A stretch of 64,000 bases of DNA from positions 682,001-746,000 of the forward strand of contig CP160629.1 in NCBI GenBank assembly GCA_038993745.2. Reading direction: 5' to 3'. This DNA comes from Aliivibrio fischeri. GTDB lineage: Bacteria > Pseudomonadota > Gammaproteobacteria > Enterobacterales > Vibrionaceae. How positions within the stretch are numbered: position 1 is the stretch's first letter; each line of letters opens with the position of its first letter. Of the stretch, positions 1-10,819 are shown piece after piece. Under the pieces are notes generated by a model. The model saw only the letters and a program-made list of their open reading frames with translations, was not told the origin of the DNA and searched no databases. The translations under genes and the position numbers were made by a program.

Positions 1-777
1 TTGAACTCAATTGGTTCACTAGAAGCTCGTGCTAACTACCGTACAGCATTAGTTGCTTTCTTAGAGCAGCATTTAGATGTATTAGATGAAGATTGTAAGC
101 GTCGTATGCACACAAACCCAATGCGTGTATTAGATACTAAGAACCCTGATGTTCAAGCTATTTTAGGTGATGCACCTAAGCTATCAGAATACTTAGATGA
201 CGATTCTAAAGCACATTTTTCTGGATTATGTGAACTACTTGACGCTGCTGGCATCCAATATCAAGTTAATGAACGTTTAGTTCGCGGTTTAGATTATTAT
301 AACCGTACTGTTTTTGAGTGGATTACTGAAAGTTTAGGCGCTCAAGGTACAGTATGTGGTGGTGGTCGTTACGATGGTCTAGTTGAGCAGCTTGGTGGTA
401 AAACAACACCAGCAGTTGGCTTTGCTATGGGCTTAGAACGTCTTGTTCTTCTAATGGAAACATTAGAATTAACAGATGTTCGTCGTTCTGTTGACGTATA
501 CATGGTAACCGCTGGTGAAGGTACACTTATGGCTGGTATGAAACTGGCTGAATCACTACGTGAACAAGTTCCAGGCTTACGAGTTATGTGTCACTTTGGT
601 GGTGGTAATTTTAAAAAGCAATTTAAACGTGCTGATAATGCAGGTGCAGCAGTAGCCCTAATCCTAGGTGAAACTGAAGTTGCAGAGCAAACAGTTAACG
701 TTAAAGATCTACGTAATGGCGAGCAAGTGACTCTGCCACAATCAGACGTATTCACAAAATTAGCTGAATTGATTTAA
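1..777 (+). CDS. hisS: histidyl-tRNA synthetase, C-terminal part (5' end outside window)
   Basis: Class II aminoacyl-tRNA synthetase that charges tRNA-His in the cytoplasm. The window opens inside the gene, so the TTG at base 1 is an internal Leu codon, not a start. The 258 visible residues hold the histidine-specific segment [11 protein letters not shown], the GGGRYDGL loop and motif 3 (GFAMGLERL), followed by the alpha/beta anticodon-binding domain to the end. The family is about 424 residues, so roughly the first 165 are missing. It is followed after 11 bases by yfgM and then bamB and der, the usual gamma-proteobacterial order. Confidence 0.97.
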   Translation: MNSIGSLEARANYRTALVAFLEQHLDVLDEDCKRRMHTNPMRVLDTKNPDVQAILGDAPKLSEYLDDDSKAHFSGLCELLDAAGIQYQVNERLVRGLDYYNRTVFEWITESLGAQGTVCGGGRYDGLVEQLGGKTTPAVGFAMGLERLVLLMETLELTDVRRSVDVYMVTAGEGTLMAGMKLAESLREQVPGLRVMCHFGGGNFKKQFKRADNAGAAVALILGETEVAEQTVNVKDLRNGEQVTLPQSDVFTKLAELI

Positions 778-788
778 GAGGATAGGAC

Positions 789-1400
789 GTGGAAGCCTAC
801 GAAACTGAAGAACAACAAGTTGAAGCCATTAAAAGTTGGTGGAAAGAAAATGGCAAGGCTGTCGTTATTGGTGGTGTTGTTGGTATTGGTGCAATCTTGG
901 GTTGGAAATATTACCAATCATCACAGATCACTGCGAAAGAAACAGCTTCTGCTGCCTATGAAAGAGCGCTAACTGCGTTACAAGCTTCTGGTGCAGATGC
1001 GGTTGAATCTACACAAGCATTTATTGATGCAAATAAAAGCAGTGAATATGCATCATTAGCGGCACTTCAGTTAGCTAAAGTACAAGTAGAAGCTGGTCAA
1101 CTTGAAAATGCGCTTGAGCAATTAAATTGGGTTGCTAGTAACAGCAAAGACGAATCATTAACAGCAATGGCTCAAGTTCGTTCTGCTCGTATTCAAGCAG
1201 AACAAGGTAACTTTGATGCTGCATTAGCAACATTAGCTAATGTTAAACCAGCAAGCTGGGCTGCTCGTGTTGCTGAATTAAAAGGTGACATTGCTCTTCG
1301 TCAAGGTGATATCGCTACAGCTCGTTCTTCTTATACTGAAGCACTTCAAGCTGGCATGAACCAAGCAGTTCAAATGAAACTGGATGATTTAGCTGAGTAA
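789..1400 (+). CDS. yfgM: YfgM family ancillary SecYEG translocon subunit (TPR protein)
   Basis: Inner-membrane protein with a short cytoplasmic N-terminus, one membrane segment (about residues 24-42, rich in Gly, Val and Ile) and a periplasmic helical-repeat domain. In E. coli YfgM binds PpiD at the SecYEG translocon and helps hand over secreted proteins. The 203-residue length fits the family. Start is GTG at 789 with an AGAGG ribosome site about 8 bases upstream. The 11-base gaps to hisS and 10-base gap to bamB suggest co-transcription. Alternating Ala-rich helices (residues 60-200) match TPR-like repeats. Confidence 0.92.
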   Translation: MEAYETEEQQVEAIKSWWKENGKAVVIGGVVGIGAILGWKYYQSSQITAKETASAAYERALTALQASGADAVESTQAFIDANKSSEYASLAALQLAKVQVEAGQLENALEQLNWVASNSKDESLTAMAQVRSARIQAEQGNFDAALATLANVKPASWAARVAELKGDIALRQGDIATARSSYTEALQAGMNQAVQMKLDDLAE

Positions 1401-1410
1401 GGACAACTGA

Positions 1411-2567
1411 ATGCGTAAGGTGTTAAAAAAAGCGGCGTTATGTACCTTTGGTTTCTCGATGCTTTTTGGCTGTGCGAGTGAAGAAGATACAATCGTAATG
1501 GCACCGGTTCCTGTTGTTCAGAATCAATTTGAACCAACAACGGAATGGACAAGTTCAATTGGTGATGGTGTTGGACATTATTTTTCGCGTCTAACACCAG
1601 TATATGCTTATCAAAAAATATACGTTGCTAGTCGAGATGGTCTTGTTAAAGCTCTAGATCCTGAAAATGGCAAGACCATTTGGGAAAGAGATTTAGAGCA
1701 AGATGATACCGCTCGATTATCTGGTGGTTTAACACTGACTTACGGCAAAGTCTTTATTGGTTCTGAAAATGGTGAACTTATCACTCTTGATGCAGAAACC
1801 GGTGAAGAGTTATGGCGTGAGAAGGTGGATGGTGAAGTATTAGCTAAACCACTGGCTGATGAAGGTTACGTCATGGTTCATACTAGCCGCGGAGCATTAA
1901 TAGCTTTTGATGCTGAAACGGGTGTAGAGCAATGGCAAATCAATAGTGAAGTACCGAACTTAACACTTCGTGGCGATAGTGCTCCTGTGAGCATCTCAGG
2001 CGGTGTGTTTTGGGGATGTCTAATGGTCGCTTAGCGGCAGCGTTGATTTCAAAAGGTCAACTATTATGGCAACAACCAGTTGGTACACCAAAAGGTGCGA
2101 CAGAAATTGATCGTTTGGTTGATGTTGATGCATCACCGTTGATCCTTGGTAGTCGACTATATACTGTTGGTTACAATGGACAGTTAATTGCGCTAGATTT
2201 ACGTACAGGTCAGCCAGTATGGAAGCGCAATTATTCATCAGCTATGAATATGTCATCTGATGGTAAGCGACTTTTCTTAGTAACAGAAAAAGATCACGTT
2301 GTTGCTGTTGATGCTCGAAGCGGTACTGAGCTTTGGAGCAACGAAGAGCTAGAATATCGTCAATTAACATCACCAATGATCATTGATAGCTATATTGTTT
2401 TAGCGGATAGCGAAGGTTATTTACATTGGTTAGATAGAGATACTGGGTTGTTTATGTCTCAACAAGAGATAGACAGTGATGGTATTGCCGTTTCTCCAAT
2501 TTTAGTTGAAGACAGCTTCCTCGTTGTTACTCGCGAAGGTGATATCAAAAAAATGCGAATTAAATAA
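1411..2567 (+). pseudogene. bamB: bamB, outer membrane assembly lipoprotein, interrupted by an apparent -1 frameshift
   Basis: BamB is the beta-propeller lipoprotein of the BAM complex that inserts outer-membrane proteins. The reading begins at ATG 1411 with a lipoprotein signal ending LFGC (Cys21) and runs as PQQ-like propeller blades (repeated DAETGEELW-type motifs) to a stop at 2032-2034. The rest of the protein continues in another frame from about 2013 to 2567. The switch lies at TTTTGGGGATG (2008-2018): one extra base in the G run would give GGVFWGMSNGRL, the expected family sequence. Total length with the repair is about 385 residues, normal for BamB. Loss of BamB is tolerated in E. 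coli, so either a sequencing error or a real mutation is possible. Confidence 0.88.
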
Positions 2568-2592
2568 TATTTATTTGCTATAATTGTGAATT

Positions 2593-2633
2593 GGCTCCAA
2601 GTCCTTTTGGTTTTGGGGCCTTTTATTGTTTTT
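2593..2633 (+). terminator. probable rho-independent terminator after bamB
   Basis: GGCTCCAA (2593-2600) pairs with TTGGGGCC (2613-2620) with one G-T pair and is followed by a T-rich run. It sits 25 bases after the bamB stop. Confidence 0.55.
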
Positions 2634-2650
2634 AGATAGTGAAAGATAAT

Positions 2651-2706
2651 CCAATTTGGTGATGGCTTTATGTGTAATCAATCAGTCAAAACCATCATCA
2701 AATTGG
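2651..2706 (+). promoter_or_regulatory. long hairpin in the der 5' region
   Basis: A 15-bp stem with one G-T pair: CCAATTTGGTGATGG (2651-2665) against CCATCATCAAATTGG (2692-2706), with a 26-base loop. It has no T tract, so it does not look like a terminator. It ends 42 bases before the der start codon and could act in the der leader RNA or be a processing site. Function unknown. Confidence 0.45.
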
Positions 2707-2748
2707 TATTAGCTCGCGCTATGCCTATGATTAAATAAAGAGGTATAT

Positions 2749-4251
2749 ATGATTCCTGTTGTTGCTCTGGTAGGGCGTCCAAATGTTGGTAAATCGACGC
2801 TATTTAACCGTCTTACACGCACAAGGGATGCATTAGTTGCTGACTTTCCTGGTTTAACTCGTGACCGTAAATACGGACGAGCTAAGTTAGAAGAGCAAGA
2901 ATTCATTCTGATTGATACCGGCGGTATTGATGGAACAGAACAAGGCGTTGAAACTAAAATGGCAGAACAGTCATTAGCTGCGATTGAAGAAGCTGATGTT
3001 GTGCTATTTATGGTTGATGGTCGTGCTGGTTTAACATCTGCAGATGAAGCCATCGCAAAACACTTACGTTCACGTGAAAAGCCAACGTTTTTAGTTGTTA
3101 ACAAGATCGATGGTATTGATGCAGATGCTGCAAGTGCAGAGTTCTGGCAATTAGGTATGAACAAAGTATACCAAATTGCAGCTTCACACGGTCGTGGTGT
3201 AACGTCTTTACTTGAACTTGCTCTAGCTCCTTTTATGGAAGAGCTTGTTGAAGAGTCTTTGAAAGATGAAAACGGTGAAATCACTGATTTAACTGAATTT
3301 GAAGATTTTGAAGACGAAGAGAAAGATCTAACTGAAGAAGATGCAGAGAAAGATTTTGCTCGCCTTCAGGATCAACCGATTAAACTTGCGATCATTGGTC
3401 GTCCAAACGTAGGTAAATCGACACTGACTAACCGTATTCTTGGTGAAGAACGTGTGGTGGTTTACGATATGCCTGGTACAACTCGTGACTCTATTTACAT
3501 TCCTATGGAACGTGAAGGTCAAGAATACGTATTAATTGATACTGCGGGTGTTCGTCGTCGTGGCCGTATTAACGAAACCGTAGAAAAATTCTCTGTAATT
3601 AAAACATTAAAAGCCGTTGAAGATGCAAACGTTGTTCTACTGGTTATTGATGCTCGTGAAAACATCTCAGATCAAGATTTAAGTTTATTAGGTTTTGCGC
3701 TTAATGCGGGTCGTTCATTAGTAATTGCTGTGAACAAGTGGGATGGTTTAGATAACGATGTGAAAGAAAAAGTAAAATCTGAACTTGATCGCCGTTTAGG
3801 TTTTGTTGATTTTGCTCGTATTCACTTTATTTCTGCACTACACGGTACAGGTGTTGGTCACTTGTATGAATCGGTTCAAGAAGCATACGTTTCTGCGACT
3901 AAGCGTGTTGGTACTTCTGTTCTAACTCGTATCATGAAAATGGCACAAGATGATCACCAACCACCATTGGTTCGTGGCCGTCGTGTGAAGCTAAAATACG
4001 CTCACGCAGGTGGTTACAATCCACCGCTTATCGTTATTCACGGTAACCAAGTGAAAGAATTACCATCTTCATACAAACGTTTCTTAATGAACTACTACCG
4101 TAAGTCTTTAGAAATTATGGGTACTCCAATTCGTATTCAATTCCAGAATAGCGAAAACCCATTTGAAGATCGTGGTGGCAAACTAACTATGTCGCAAGAG
4201 CGTCAACGCAAGCGTCTGTTAGGTGCAGTGAAAAACCGCAACAAGAAGTAA
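2749..4251 (+). CDS. der: ribosome biogenesis GTPase Der (EngA)
   Basis: Double-Era GTPase needed for maturation of the 50S ribosomal subunit. Two tandem G domains are visible, each with GRPNVGKS (about residues 9-16 and again near 218), a DT(G/A)G switch II motif and an NK(I/W)D motif, joined by an acidic linker (residues 160-205, rich in Asp and Glu). The C-terminal third is the KH-like domain, ending in a basic tail. The 500-residue length is normal. Start ATG 2749 has a GAGG site 7 bases upstream. It follows bamB in the conserved order. Confidence 0.97.
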   Translation: MIPVVALVGRPNVGKSTLFNRLTRTRDALVADFPGLTRDRKYGRAKLEEQEFILIDTGGIDGTEQGVETKMAEQSLAAIEEADVVLFMVDGRAGLTSADEAIAKHLRSREKPTFLVVNKIDGIDADAASAEFWQLGMNKVYQIAASHGRGVTSLLELALAPFMEELVEESLKDENGEITDLTEFEDFEDEEKDLTEEDAEKDFARLQDQPIKLAIIGRPNVGKSTLTNRILGEERVVVYDMPGTTRDSIYIPMEREGQEYVLIDTAGVRRRGRINETVEKFSVIKTLKAVEDANVVLLVIDARENISDQDLSLLGFALNAGRSLVIAVNKWDGLDNDVKEKVKSELDRRLGFVDFARIHFISALHGTGVGHLYESVQEAYVSATKRVGTSVLTRIMKMAQDDHQPPLVRGRRVKLKYAHAGGYNPPLIVIHGNQVKELPSSYKRFLMNYYRKSLEIMGTPIRIQFQNSENPFEDRGGKLTMSQERQRKRLLGAVKNRNKK

Positions 4252-4286
4252 TCCAGAGTTACGTTCTTAAATGTATATTAAATAAT

Positions 4287-4319
4287 AAAACGCCCATCTA
4301 GTTGTTGGGCGTTTTTTTT
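4287..4319 (+). terminator. rho-independent terminator after der
   Basis: AAAACGCCCA (4287-4296) pairs with TGGGCGTTTT (4306-4315), 9-base loop, then a T run. Confidence 0.88.
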
Positions 4320-4330
4320 AGGTAAAAATC

Positions 4331-5206
4331 ATGACTCAATTAGCAGCAACTGAAATTTTATTTTGTCATAACACATGGCAATCAGACTCCACTGTGCAAC
4401 TTATCAAAGAAACAGAGCAAGGAAAGTGGGTAATTACTAAAGAGACACCATTCCACCCTGTTAGCCATATTTGGCCAGATCATCCAGAAGATAAAGGTGT
4501 AATACTGATTAATAACGAAGAATACTCAGTACTTGCTTGTCAAACTGGAGCTATAGAGCTTGCTACAAGTGAGTTTTATATTGGAAAAGATATTCCAATT
4601 AAACGTGGCGAAGAGGGATGGGTCTTTGTTGTTTCGCATTTAATCTCTAAAGATGCGGATATAGCAGTAGAAAATACTGTTACTTTGCGTGTTGATGAGG
4701 AGTATCAAAAAGCATTAAGTCGTGGTCATAGTGCAGGGCATATTGCTTATTTAGCACTAAATAAAGTGCTTCATGCTAACTACTGGCGTAAAGATGCTGA
4801 TAGAAAAGACGAATTAGGCCACTATAATTTTAATAGCTATGCGCAAGAAACTAGCTTTGTATCTGAAGATCATTGTGAAGATGTATATCGTTTAGGTAAA
4901 ACATTACGTAAGCGTGGTCTTAATAGTGCAGAGATGATGGCGAATCTTAAGACAATAGAAGAAGCAGTCAATCATCAAATTATTGAGTGGCTTGCCCTAG
5001 AAAGCCAAGTAACTATGCAATGTGATGGTAAAGCGTTAACCGATTCACGTTACTGGATAGTAGATTTTGGTATAGATGGAATAGCAAAACTTCCTTGTGG
5101 TGGTACGCATGTTAGTTCATTTAAAGAATACGCAACAATTACTGTCAAATTGGAAGAGAAAAGTGAGCAAGAGCTCCTTATGCTAACAACATCGATTAAA
5201 AAATAA
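4331..5206 (+). CDS. AlaX-like alanyl-tRNA editing hydrolase
   Basis: Related to the editing domain of alanyl-tRNA synthetase and to free-standing AlaX proteins, which remove wrongly attached Ser or Gly from tRNA-Ala. The zinc-site motifs are present: HSAGH (His133, His137) and, near the end, CGGTH (Cys256, His260). The first 120 residues look like the beta-rich domain that precedes the editing core in AlaX-M types. There is no catalytic synthetase domain or C-Ala region. Start ATG 4331 comes 12 bases after the der terminator's T run; the ribosome site (AGGT) is weak. Substrate is inferred from the family; the family match is good. Confidence 0.8.
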   Translation: MTQLAATEILFCHNTWQSDSTVQLIKETEQGKWVITKETPFHPVSHIWPDHPEDKGVILINNEEYSVLACQTGAIELATSEFYIGKDIPIKRGEEGWVFVVSHLISKDADIAVENTVTLRVDEEYQKALSRGHSAGHIAYLALNKVLHANYWRKDADRKDELGHYNFNSYAQETSFVSEDHCEDVYRLGKTLRKRGLNSAEMMANLKTIEEAVNHQIIEWLALESQVTMQCDGKALTDSRYWIVDFGIDGIAKLPCGGTHVSSFKEYATITVKLEEKSEQELLMLTTSIKK

Positions 5207-5523
5207 TCTAAAAAATGGAAATTACATTCCATGTATATTTCATTCTGCATTTTGTGTAATTAGAGTATTTTTCACTGAAAATCATAAGCCAAAGAATGAT
5301 TGATGTGCTGGATCTTCTGATATTAAATGTTAAATTTAGATTTTAATGTGGTTTTAAATTGAAAAACAGCACATGTAACTAATGCTTTCGGGGTGTGGTT
5401 ATATAAATGTTCTTAAAGGGCATGATCGCTGATCAGATCCCTATAAGCATGAAGATCCACATCATTTGAATATACTGAATAAAGAGTATTATTGAATAAG
5501 AACGATTAAAGAAGGAATGAGTG
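5207..5523. other. 317-bp gap between the AlaX-like gene and yfgJ
   Basis: A weak hairpin ATGGAA/TTCCAT (5215-5232) sits just after the upstream stop, without a clear T tract. The rest is AT-rich and presumably holds the yfgJ promoter. I see no convincing ORF or RNA gene. Confidence 0.4.
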
Positions 5524-5757
5524 ATGCAAGAAAATCAATGTCCAAAATGCCAATCTGAATTACGTTGGCAGAAAGAGGGCTATCATTGTGACTTTTGTCA
5601 GATAGATTTTAAGAAAGTGGCTTATTGCCCTGATTGTAATAAAGAAATGGAAAAGCTTAATGCTTGTGGCGCAGCAAGCTATTTTTGTCATGATTGCAAT
5701 GAACTTAAGTCTAAATCACGAGCAAAAACGGAATTTTCTGAAATTGCAATTAGTTAA
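5524..5757 (+). CDS. yfgJ: zinc-ribbon protein, YfgJ family (DUF1407)
   Basis: Small protein with eight or more cysteines in CxxC pairs (CPKC, CDFC, CPDC, CHDC), giving two zinc-ribbon-like knuckles. Function unknown; E. coli yfgJ lies in the same neighbourhood of xseA and der. I prefer ATG 5524 over the GTG at 5521 because the AAGAAGGA site (5509-5516) is 7 bases before the ATG and too close to the GTG. The last 8 bases overlap the 3' end of xseA, which is convergent. Confidence 0.8.
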   Translation: MQENQCPKCQSELRWQKEGYHCDFCQIDFKKVAYCPDCNKEMEKLNACGAASYFCHDCNELKSKSRAKTEFSEIAIS

Positions 5758-7099
5758 GTTCAGATGCTTTAGTTACCGTTGATGTAATATCACCATCAGC
5801 AAAACGAGTGGTAATGTTATCACCTAACTCCACTTGTTTTGTTGAAGTGATGATCTTCCCATCTTGATTGTGGGTGATGGAATAACCACGCATTAAGGTA
5901 GCTAAAGGGCTTACTGTATCTAGTTTCTCTGCTGCTAAAGCTAATTGATGACGTTGCATTAGTAGATTTCTATCCATTGAATCTAATAAGCGACGTTTGA
6001 GTTCTTCAATATGTAATTTATCTTGAGAGATTCTTTTTGTCGGAGATAAATTGTTTAATCGTAGCGTTAAGTTTTCAACTTTGTATTGCTGACGTTGAAG
6101 GCGCTGCTGAATATGATTCATCAATCTCTGATTAAGATCATCTAAGCGTTGGCTTTGATTATTTAGCTGCATCTGAGGGTGTTGCTTTTCAATTCGATGT
6201 TGATAAGCAGATAAGGAACGCTGTTGATGTGATAAATAACGTTCCATTGCACTATTTAAACGGCGCTTCTGATGAGCAACTGTTTGCAATTGCGCTGATA
6301 AATCACGACTCACTAATTCAGCAGCAGCTGAAGGGGTAGGTGCACGAACATCAGCAACAAAGTCAGCAATAGTAACATCAATCTCATGCCCTACAGCACT
6401 TACAATTGGGATCTCACTTGCAGCAATGGTTCGTGCAACGATTTCTTCGTTAAAACACCAAAGATCTTCTAATGAACCGCCGCCTCGACCGACAATTAAA
6501 ATATCACATTCATTACGACTGTTAGCTCGCCCAATAGCTTGAGCTATCTGTATAGCGGCACCACTTCCTTGAACCATGGTTGGATAAATCACAACTGGTA
6601 GGTTTGGATCTCGTCGCTTTAATACATGGAGAATGTCAAAAAGGGCAGCCCCTGTTTGTGAAGTAATGATACCAACACGTTTTGGCTGTTCTGGTAAGGA
6701 TTTTTTGGCTGTCTGAGCAAATAACCCTTCCGCAGCCAGTGACATTTTTAGTTGGTCAAACTCTTGTTGAAGACGGCCATCTCCCTCAGGTTGCATACTT
6801 TCAATGATAAGTTGATAGTCACCACGAGGTTCGTAAAGAGAGAGGCGGGCTTTAACAAGAACTTGTTTACCGTTTTGTGGTTTAAAGGTAACTCGTCGGT
6901 TATTGCCTTTAAACATGGCACATTTCACTTGTGCTTGACTGTCTTTTAAAGTGAGGTACCAGTGGCCAGAAACAGGCACGGTAAGATTGGAGATTTCGCC
7001 GACTAACCAAACAATTCCCATCTCGTTTTCTAATAATAGGCGAACTTCAGCATTCAATCGAGAGACAGTAAAGATACGAGGATTTGAATCGAGAGACAT
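5750..7099 (-). CDS. xseA: exodeoxyribonuclease VII large subunit
   Basis: Large subunit of the single-strand-specific nuclease ExoVII. It has an N-terminal OB-fold ([20 protein letters not shown] region, residues 35-100), a catalytic core with [16 protein letters not shown] and [27 protein letters not shown] motifs, then a long Gln-, Arg- and His-rich coiled coil (about 275-400) and a short C-terminal segment that binds XseB. 449 residues is the normal size. It is divergent from guaB across a 208-bp region and convergent with yfgJ. Confidence 0.96.
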   Translation of the reverse strand: MSLDSNPRIFTVSRLNAEVRLLLENEMGIVWLVGEISNLTVPVSGHWYLTLKDSQAQVKCAMFKGNNRRVTFKPQNGKQVLVKARLSLYEPRGDYQLIIESMQPEGDGRLQQEFDQLKMSLAAEGLFAQTAKKSLPEQPKRVGIITSQTGAALFDILHVLKRRDPNLPVVIYPTMVQGSGAAIQIAQAIGRANSRNECDILIVGRGGGSLEDLWCFNEEIVARTIAASEIPIVSAVGHEIDVTIADFVADVRAPTPSAAAELVSRDLSAQLQTVAHQKRRLNSAMERYLSHQQRSLSAYQHRIEKQHPQMQLNNQSQRLDDLNQRLMNHIQQRLQRQQYKVENLTLRLNNLSPTKRISQDKLHIEELKRRLLDSMDRNLLMQRHQLALAAEKLDTVSPLATLMRGYSITHNQDGKIITSTKQVELGDNITTRFADGDITSTVTKASELN

Positions 7100-7187
7100 C
7101 AGAATGCCTTAGACATGGCTATAGGAATTAGCGGCAATATAATACATATCAAGGGGGTAATTGCAAATTAAAAATAAATAAATGTGT

Positions 7188-7215
7188 AGCCAAGCGTTTG
7201 CGCTATGCGTATAAT
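7188..7215 (+). promoter_or_regulatory. guaB promoter with candidate PurR box
   Basis: The 16-mer at 7188-7203 (AGCCAAGCGTTTGCGC) matches the PurR operator consensus ACGCAAACGTTTGCGT at 12 of 16 positions by eye. It lies directly upstream of a perfect TATAAT at 7210-7215, so PurR bound here would cover the -35 area. In E. coli guaBA is PurR-controlled. The transcription start and the -35 box are not clear from sequence. Confidence 0.6.
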
Positions 7216-7307
7216 CCGTCTGCAATATCAAATCCAAAACACTTTATTATGCGAAACGATAAAGTGGGATTTATTCCTTTAAACACCTTTGTTGTGAGAT
7301 ATTGCAA

Positions 7308-8771
7308 ATGCTACGAATCGCAAAAGAAGCTCTAACCTTCGATGACGTTTTACTCGTCCCAGCACACTCAACAGTTCTTCCTAACACTGCTGATCTTCGC
7401 ACTCAGTTAACCAAGAACATTTCTCTGAATATTCCAATGATCTCAGCATCTATGGATACGGTAACAGAAGCGCGCCTTGCTATTGCATTAGCGCAAGAGG
7501 GTGGCATCGGTTTTATCCACAAAAACATGTCTATTGAACAGCAAGCTGAAGAAGTTCGCCTAGTTAAAATTTTTGAAGCTGGTGTTGTTTCGGCTCCTGT
7601 AACTGTTCGTCCAGACGCAACCATTCAAGATGTTAAAGAACTAACAGAGAAACACGGCTTTGCTGGCTTCCCTGTAGTAACTGAAACTAATGAACTTGTT
7701 GGTATTATCACAGGTCGTGATGTTCGCTTTGTAACTGATTTATCTAAGAAAGTTGACGTTGTAATGACGCCGAAATCACGTTTGGCTTCTGTTAAAGAAG
7801 GTGCTACTCGTGAAGAAGTTCAAGAGAAAATGCACGAAGCTCGTGTTGAGAAAGTACTAGTAGTGAACGATGAGTTCCAACTAACCGGTATGATCACGGC
7901 AAAAGATTTCCATAAAGCAGAACGTAAACCAAATGCATGTAAAGATGAGCGTGGTCGTCTACGTGTAGGTGCTGCAGTAGGTGCAGGCGCAGGTAACGAA
8001 GAGCGTGTTAAAGCATTAGTTGAAGCTGGTGTGGATGTTCTACTAATCGACTCTTCACACGGCCACTCTGAAGGTGTTTTAAACCGAATCCGTGAAACAC
8101 GTGCTGCATATCCTGATTTAGATATTATCGGTGGTAATGTTGCAACAGCCGCTGGTGCAAAAGCACTAATCGAAGCTGGTGTAAGCGCAGTTAAAGTGGG
8201 TATCGGCCCAGGTTCAATCTGTACAACTCGTATCGTAACAGGTGTTGGTGTTCCTCAAGTAACAGCTATTGCAGATGCAGCATCAGCAGCGGCTGAATAC
8301 AGTATTCCAGTAATCGCTGATGGCGGTATCCGTTTCTCTGGTGACATCTGTAAAGCAATCGTAGCTGGCGCATCATGTGTGATGGTTGGTTCAATGTTTG
8401 CTGGTACAGAAGAAGCACCAGGTGAAGTAATTCTTTACCAAGGCCGTTCATACAAAGCATACCGTGGTATGGGTTCTCTAGGTGCAATGTCTCAAGGTTC
8501 TTCAGACCGTTACTTCCAATCAGATAACGCAGCAGATAAATTGGTACCAGAAGGTATCGAAGGTCGTATCGCATATAAAGGTCGTCTAAAAGAGATCGTT
8601 CACCAACAAATGGGTGGCTTACGTTCAAGCATGGGCCTAACAGGTTCAGCAACAATTGAAGACATGCGTACTAAAGCTGAATTTGTTCGTATTTCAGGTG
8701 CAGGGATGAAAGAGTCTCACGTACATGATGTTCAAATCACGAAAGAAGCACCAAACTATCGTTTGGGTTAA
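7308..8771 (+). CDS. guaB: IMP dehydrogenase
   Basis: Oxidises IMP to XMP with NAD+, the committed step to GMP. TIM-barrel with two CBS domains inserted at about residues 95-205, the catalytic-cysteine loop GSICTTR, the phosphate-binding GG segments ([16 protein letters not shown]) and the flap with [11 protein letters not shown] place the start at ATG 7308, giving [15 protein letters not shown] and 487 residues as in the family, not at the upstream TTG 7302. guaA follows in the same direction after 219 bases. Confidence 0.96.
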   Translation: MLRIAKEALTFDDVLLVPAHSTVLPNTADLRTQLTKNISLNIPMISASMDTVTEARLAIALAQEGGIGFIHKNMSIEQQAEEVRLVKIFEAGVVSAPVTVRPDATIQDVKELTEKHGFAGFPVVTETNELVGIITGRDVRFVTDLSKKVDVVMTPKSRLASVKEGATREEVQEKMHEARVEKVLVVNDEFQLTGMITAKDFHKAERKPNACKDERGRLRVGAAVGAGAGNEERVKALVEAGVDVLLIDSSHGHSEGVLNRIRETRAAYPDLDIIGGNVATAAGAKALIEAGVSAVKVGIGPGSICTTRIVTGVGVPQVTAIADAASAAAEYSIPVIADGGIRFSGDICKAIVAGASCVMVGSMFAGTEEAPGEVILYQGRSYKAYRGMGSLGAMSQGSSDRYFQSDNAADKLVPEGIEGRIAYKGRLKEIVHQQMGGLRSSMGLTGSATIEDMRTKAEFVRISGAGMKESHVHDVQITKEAPNYRLG

Positions 8772-8938
8772 AAGAAGCGCCTAGGCTAATTTTTCTTAAT
8801 TTTCTTTGCAGAATCTTCCGATTTCGTTATCAAAGGTACTCATTTACTCTTGTAAACTCCGTGCCTTTTCCTAGAACTCGAATGATTCTGCTTTGAAATA
8901 TAAAGAAAAAATACTTTGTACTAAATTCAATTTTAAGC

Positions 8939-8962
8939 GTGTGGTTTATATGAAAGCCACAC
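8939..8962 (+). promoter_or_regulatory. hairpin in the guaB-guaA spacer
   Basis: GTGTGGTTT (8939-8947) pairs over 9 bp, one G-T, with AAGCCACAC (8954-8962); loop of 6. It ends 28 bases before the guaA ATG. No T run directly follows, so RNA processing or attenuation is as likely as termination. Confidence 0.4.
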
Positions 8963-8990
8963 TAAATAAATGATTTTTTGAGAAAGACTA

Positions 8991-10544
8991 ATGACGACTA
9001 ATATCCACGATCAACGTATTCTTATTTTAGATTTTGGTTCTCAATATACGCAGCTTGTTGCGCGTCGTATTCGTGAAATCGGTGTTTACTGTGAGCTTTG
9101 GAGCTGGGATGTAGAAGAATCTGACATCCGTGATTTTAACCCAGACGGTATCATTTTATCTGGTGGCCCTGAGAGTGTTACAGAAGAAAACTCTCCTCGT
9201 GCGCCACAATATGTATTTGATTCAGGTGTTCCTGTATTTGGTGTGTGTTACGGCATGCAAACAATGGCAGAGCAACTGGGTGGTAAAGTAGCAACATCAA
9301 CTGAGCGTGAGTTTGGTTATGCAGCGGTACAAGTAACTGGAGAATCAGCGTTATTTAAAGATCTTGAAGCAACTCAAGATGTTTGGATGAGTCACGGTGA
9401 TAAAGTTGTTGAAATCCCATCTGATTTCGTAAAGATAGCAGAGACAGAAACCTGTCCATACGCTGCAATGGCGAACGAAGAGAAAAAATACTACGGTGTT
9501 CAATTCCACCCAGAAGTAACTCACACTAAAAATGGCATGAAAATGCTTGAGAACTTTGTTCTTAATGTATGTGGTTGTGAAGGTTTATGGACATCAGCTT
9601 CTATTATTGAAGATGCCGTTGCTCGTATTAAAGAGCAAGTAGGTGATGATGAAGTGATTCTTGGTCTATCTGGTGGCGTTGACTCATCAGTAGTTGCAAT
9701 GCTTGCTCACCGAGCAATTGGTGACAAACTAACGTGTGTATTCGTTGATAACGGCTTATTGCGTTTAAATGAAGCTGATCAGGTAATGGAAATGTTTGGC
9801 AATAAATTTGGCCTAAACATTGTACATGTGAATGCTGAACAGCGTTTCCTTGATGCACTAGAAGGTGAATCAGATCCTGAAACAAAACGTAAGATCATTG
9901 GTCACGTATTCGTAGATATCTTTGATGAAGAATCGAAGAAACTGAAAAATGCTAAATGGTTAGCGCAAGGCACTATTTACCCTGATGTTATTGAATCAGC
10001 TGCATCTAAAACAGGTAAAGCTCATGTAATTAAATCACACCATAACGTTGGCGGCTTGCCAGATGATATGGAAATGGGTCTTGTTGAGCCTCTACGTGAA
10101 TTATTTAAAGATGAAGTTCGTAAGATCGGTCTAGAACTAGGCTTACCTTATAACATGCTTTACCGCCACCCATTCCCAGGGCCAGGTTTAGGTGTTCGTG
10201 TTCTTGGTGAAATTAAGAAAGAGTACTGTGATTTACTTCGCCGTGCAGATGCTATTTTCATTGAAGAATTACACAATGCAGATCTTTACAATAAAGTATC
10301 TCAAGCATTCACTGTATTCTTACCAGTTCGTTCTGTTGGTGTAATGGGTGACGGTCGTAAGTACGATTGGGTTGTTTCTCTACGTGCTGTTGAGACTATC
10401 GACTTTATGACTGCGCATTGGGCACATTTACCATACGATTTCTTAGGTAAAGTATCTAACCGTATTATTAATGAAGTTAATGGCATTTCTCGTGTAGTTT
10501 ACGATATTTCAGGTAAGCCACCAGCAACAATTGAGTGGGAATAA
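8991..10544 (+). CDS. guaA: GMP synthase (glutamine-hydrolysing)
   Basis: Converts XMP to GMP with ATP and glutamine. Residues 1-200 are a class I amidotransferase with nucleophile Cys86 in GVCYGMQ and a His-Glu pair in VQFHPEVTH. Residues 205-390 are the ATP-pyrophosphatase domain with PP-loop LSGGVDSSV. The C-terminal dimerisation domain ends in KPPATIEWE. 517 residues is typical. It follows guaB, probably as one operon, and ends in a strong terminator. Confidence 0.97.
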   Translation: MTTNIHDQRILILDFGSQYTQLVARRIREIGVYCELWSWDVEESDIRDFNPDGIILSGGPESVTEENSPRAPQYVFDSGVPVFGVCYGMQTMAEQLGGKVATSTEREFGYAAVQVTGESALFKDLEATQDVWMSHGDKVVEIPSDFVKIAETETCPYAAMANEEKKYYGVQFHPEVTHTKNGMKMLENFVLNVCGCEGLWTSASIIEDAVARIKEQVGDDEVILGLSGGVDSSVVAMLAHRAIGDKLTCVFVDNGLLRLNEADQVMEMFGNKFGLNIVHVNAEQRFLDALEGESDPETKRKIIGHVFVDIFDEESKKLKNAKWLAQGTIYPDVIESAASKTGKAHVIKSHHNVGGLPDDMEMGLVEPLRELFKDEVRKIGLELGLPYNMLYRHPFPGPGLGVRVLGEIKKEYCDLLRRADAIFIEELHNADLYNKVSQAFTVFLPVRSVGVMGDGRKYDWVVSLRAVETIDFMTAHWAHLPYDFLGKVSNRIINEVNGISRVVYDISGKPPATIEWE

Positions 10545-10578
10545 TCCTCAATAATTGTTGATATGAATTTTGTTTATT

Positions 10579-10602
10579 AAAGCGCCGAAAGGCGCTTTTT
10601 TT
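10579..10602 (+). terminator. rho-independent terminator after guaA
   Basis: AAAGCGCC (10579-10586), GAAA tetraloop, GGCGCTTT (10591-10598), then T run. Confidence 0.9.
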
Positions 10603-10819
10603 GTTTCTATTGTAATGCAAATATTAACGTTGTTAGATAGATGTTTCATTGAAACATTAATTTACAAATTAAACATTTGTATAGCGCTGAAAATGCAATG
10701 TATTAAGCTTTTCTTGGCAATATCTGGTTTACACTGATTTAGCAAAGGAATAGATAAAGAATAAAAAAAATCAAATCTCTTTATCTTTAAATACAACATT
10801 ACAGAAAATGGAGTTACGA

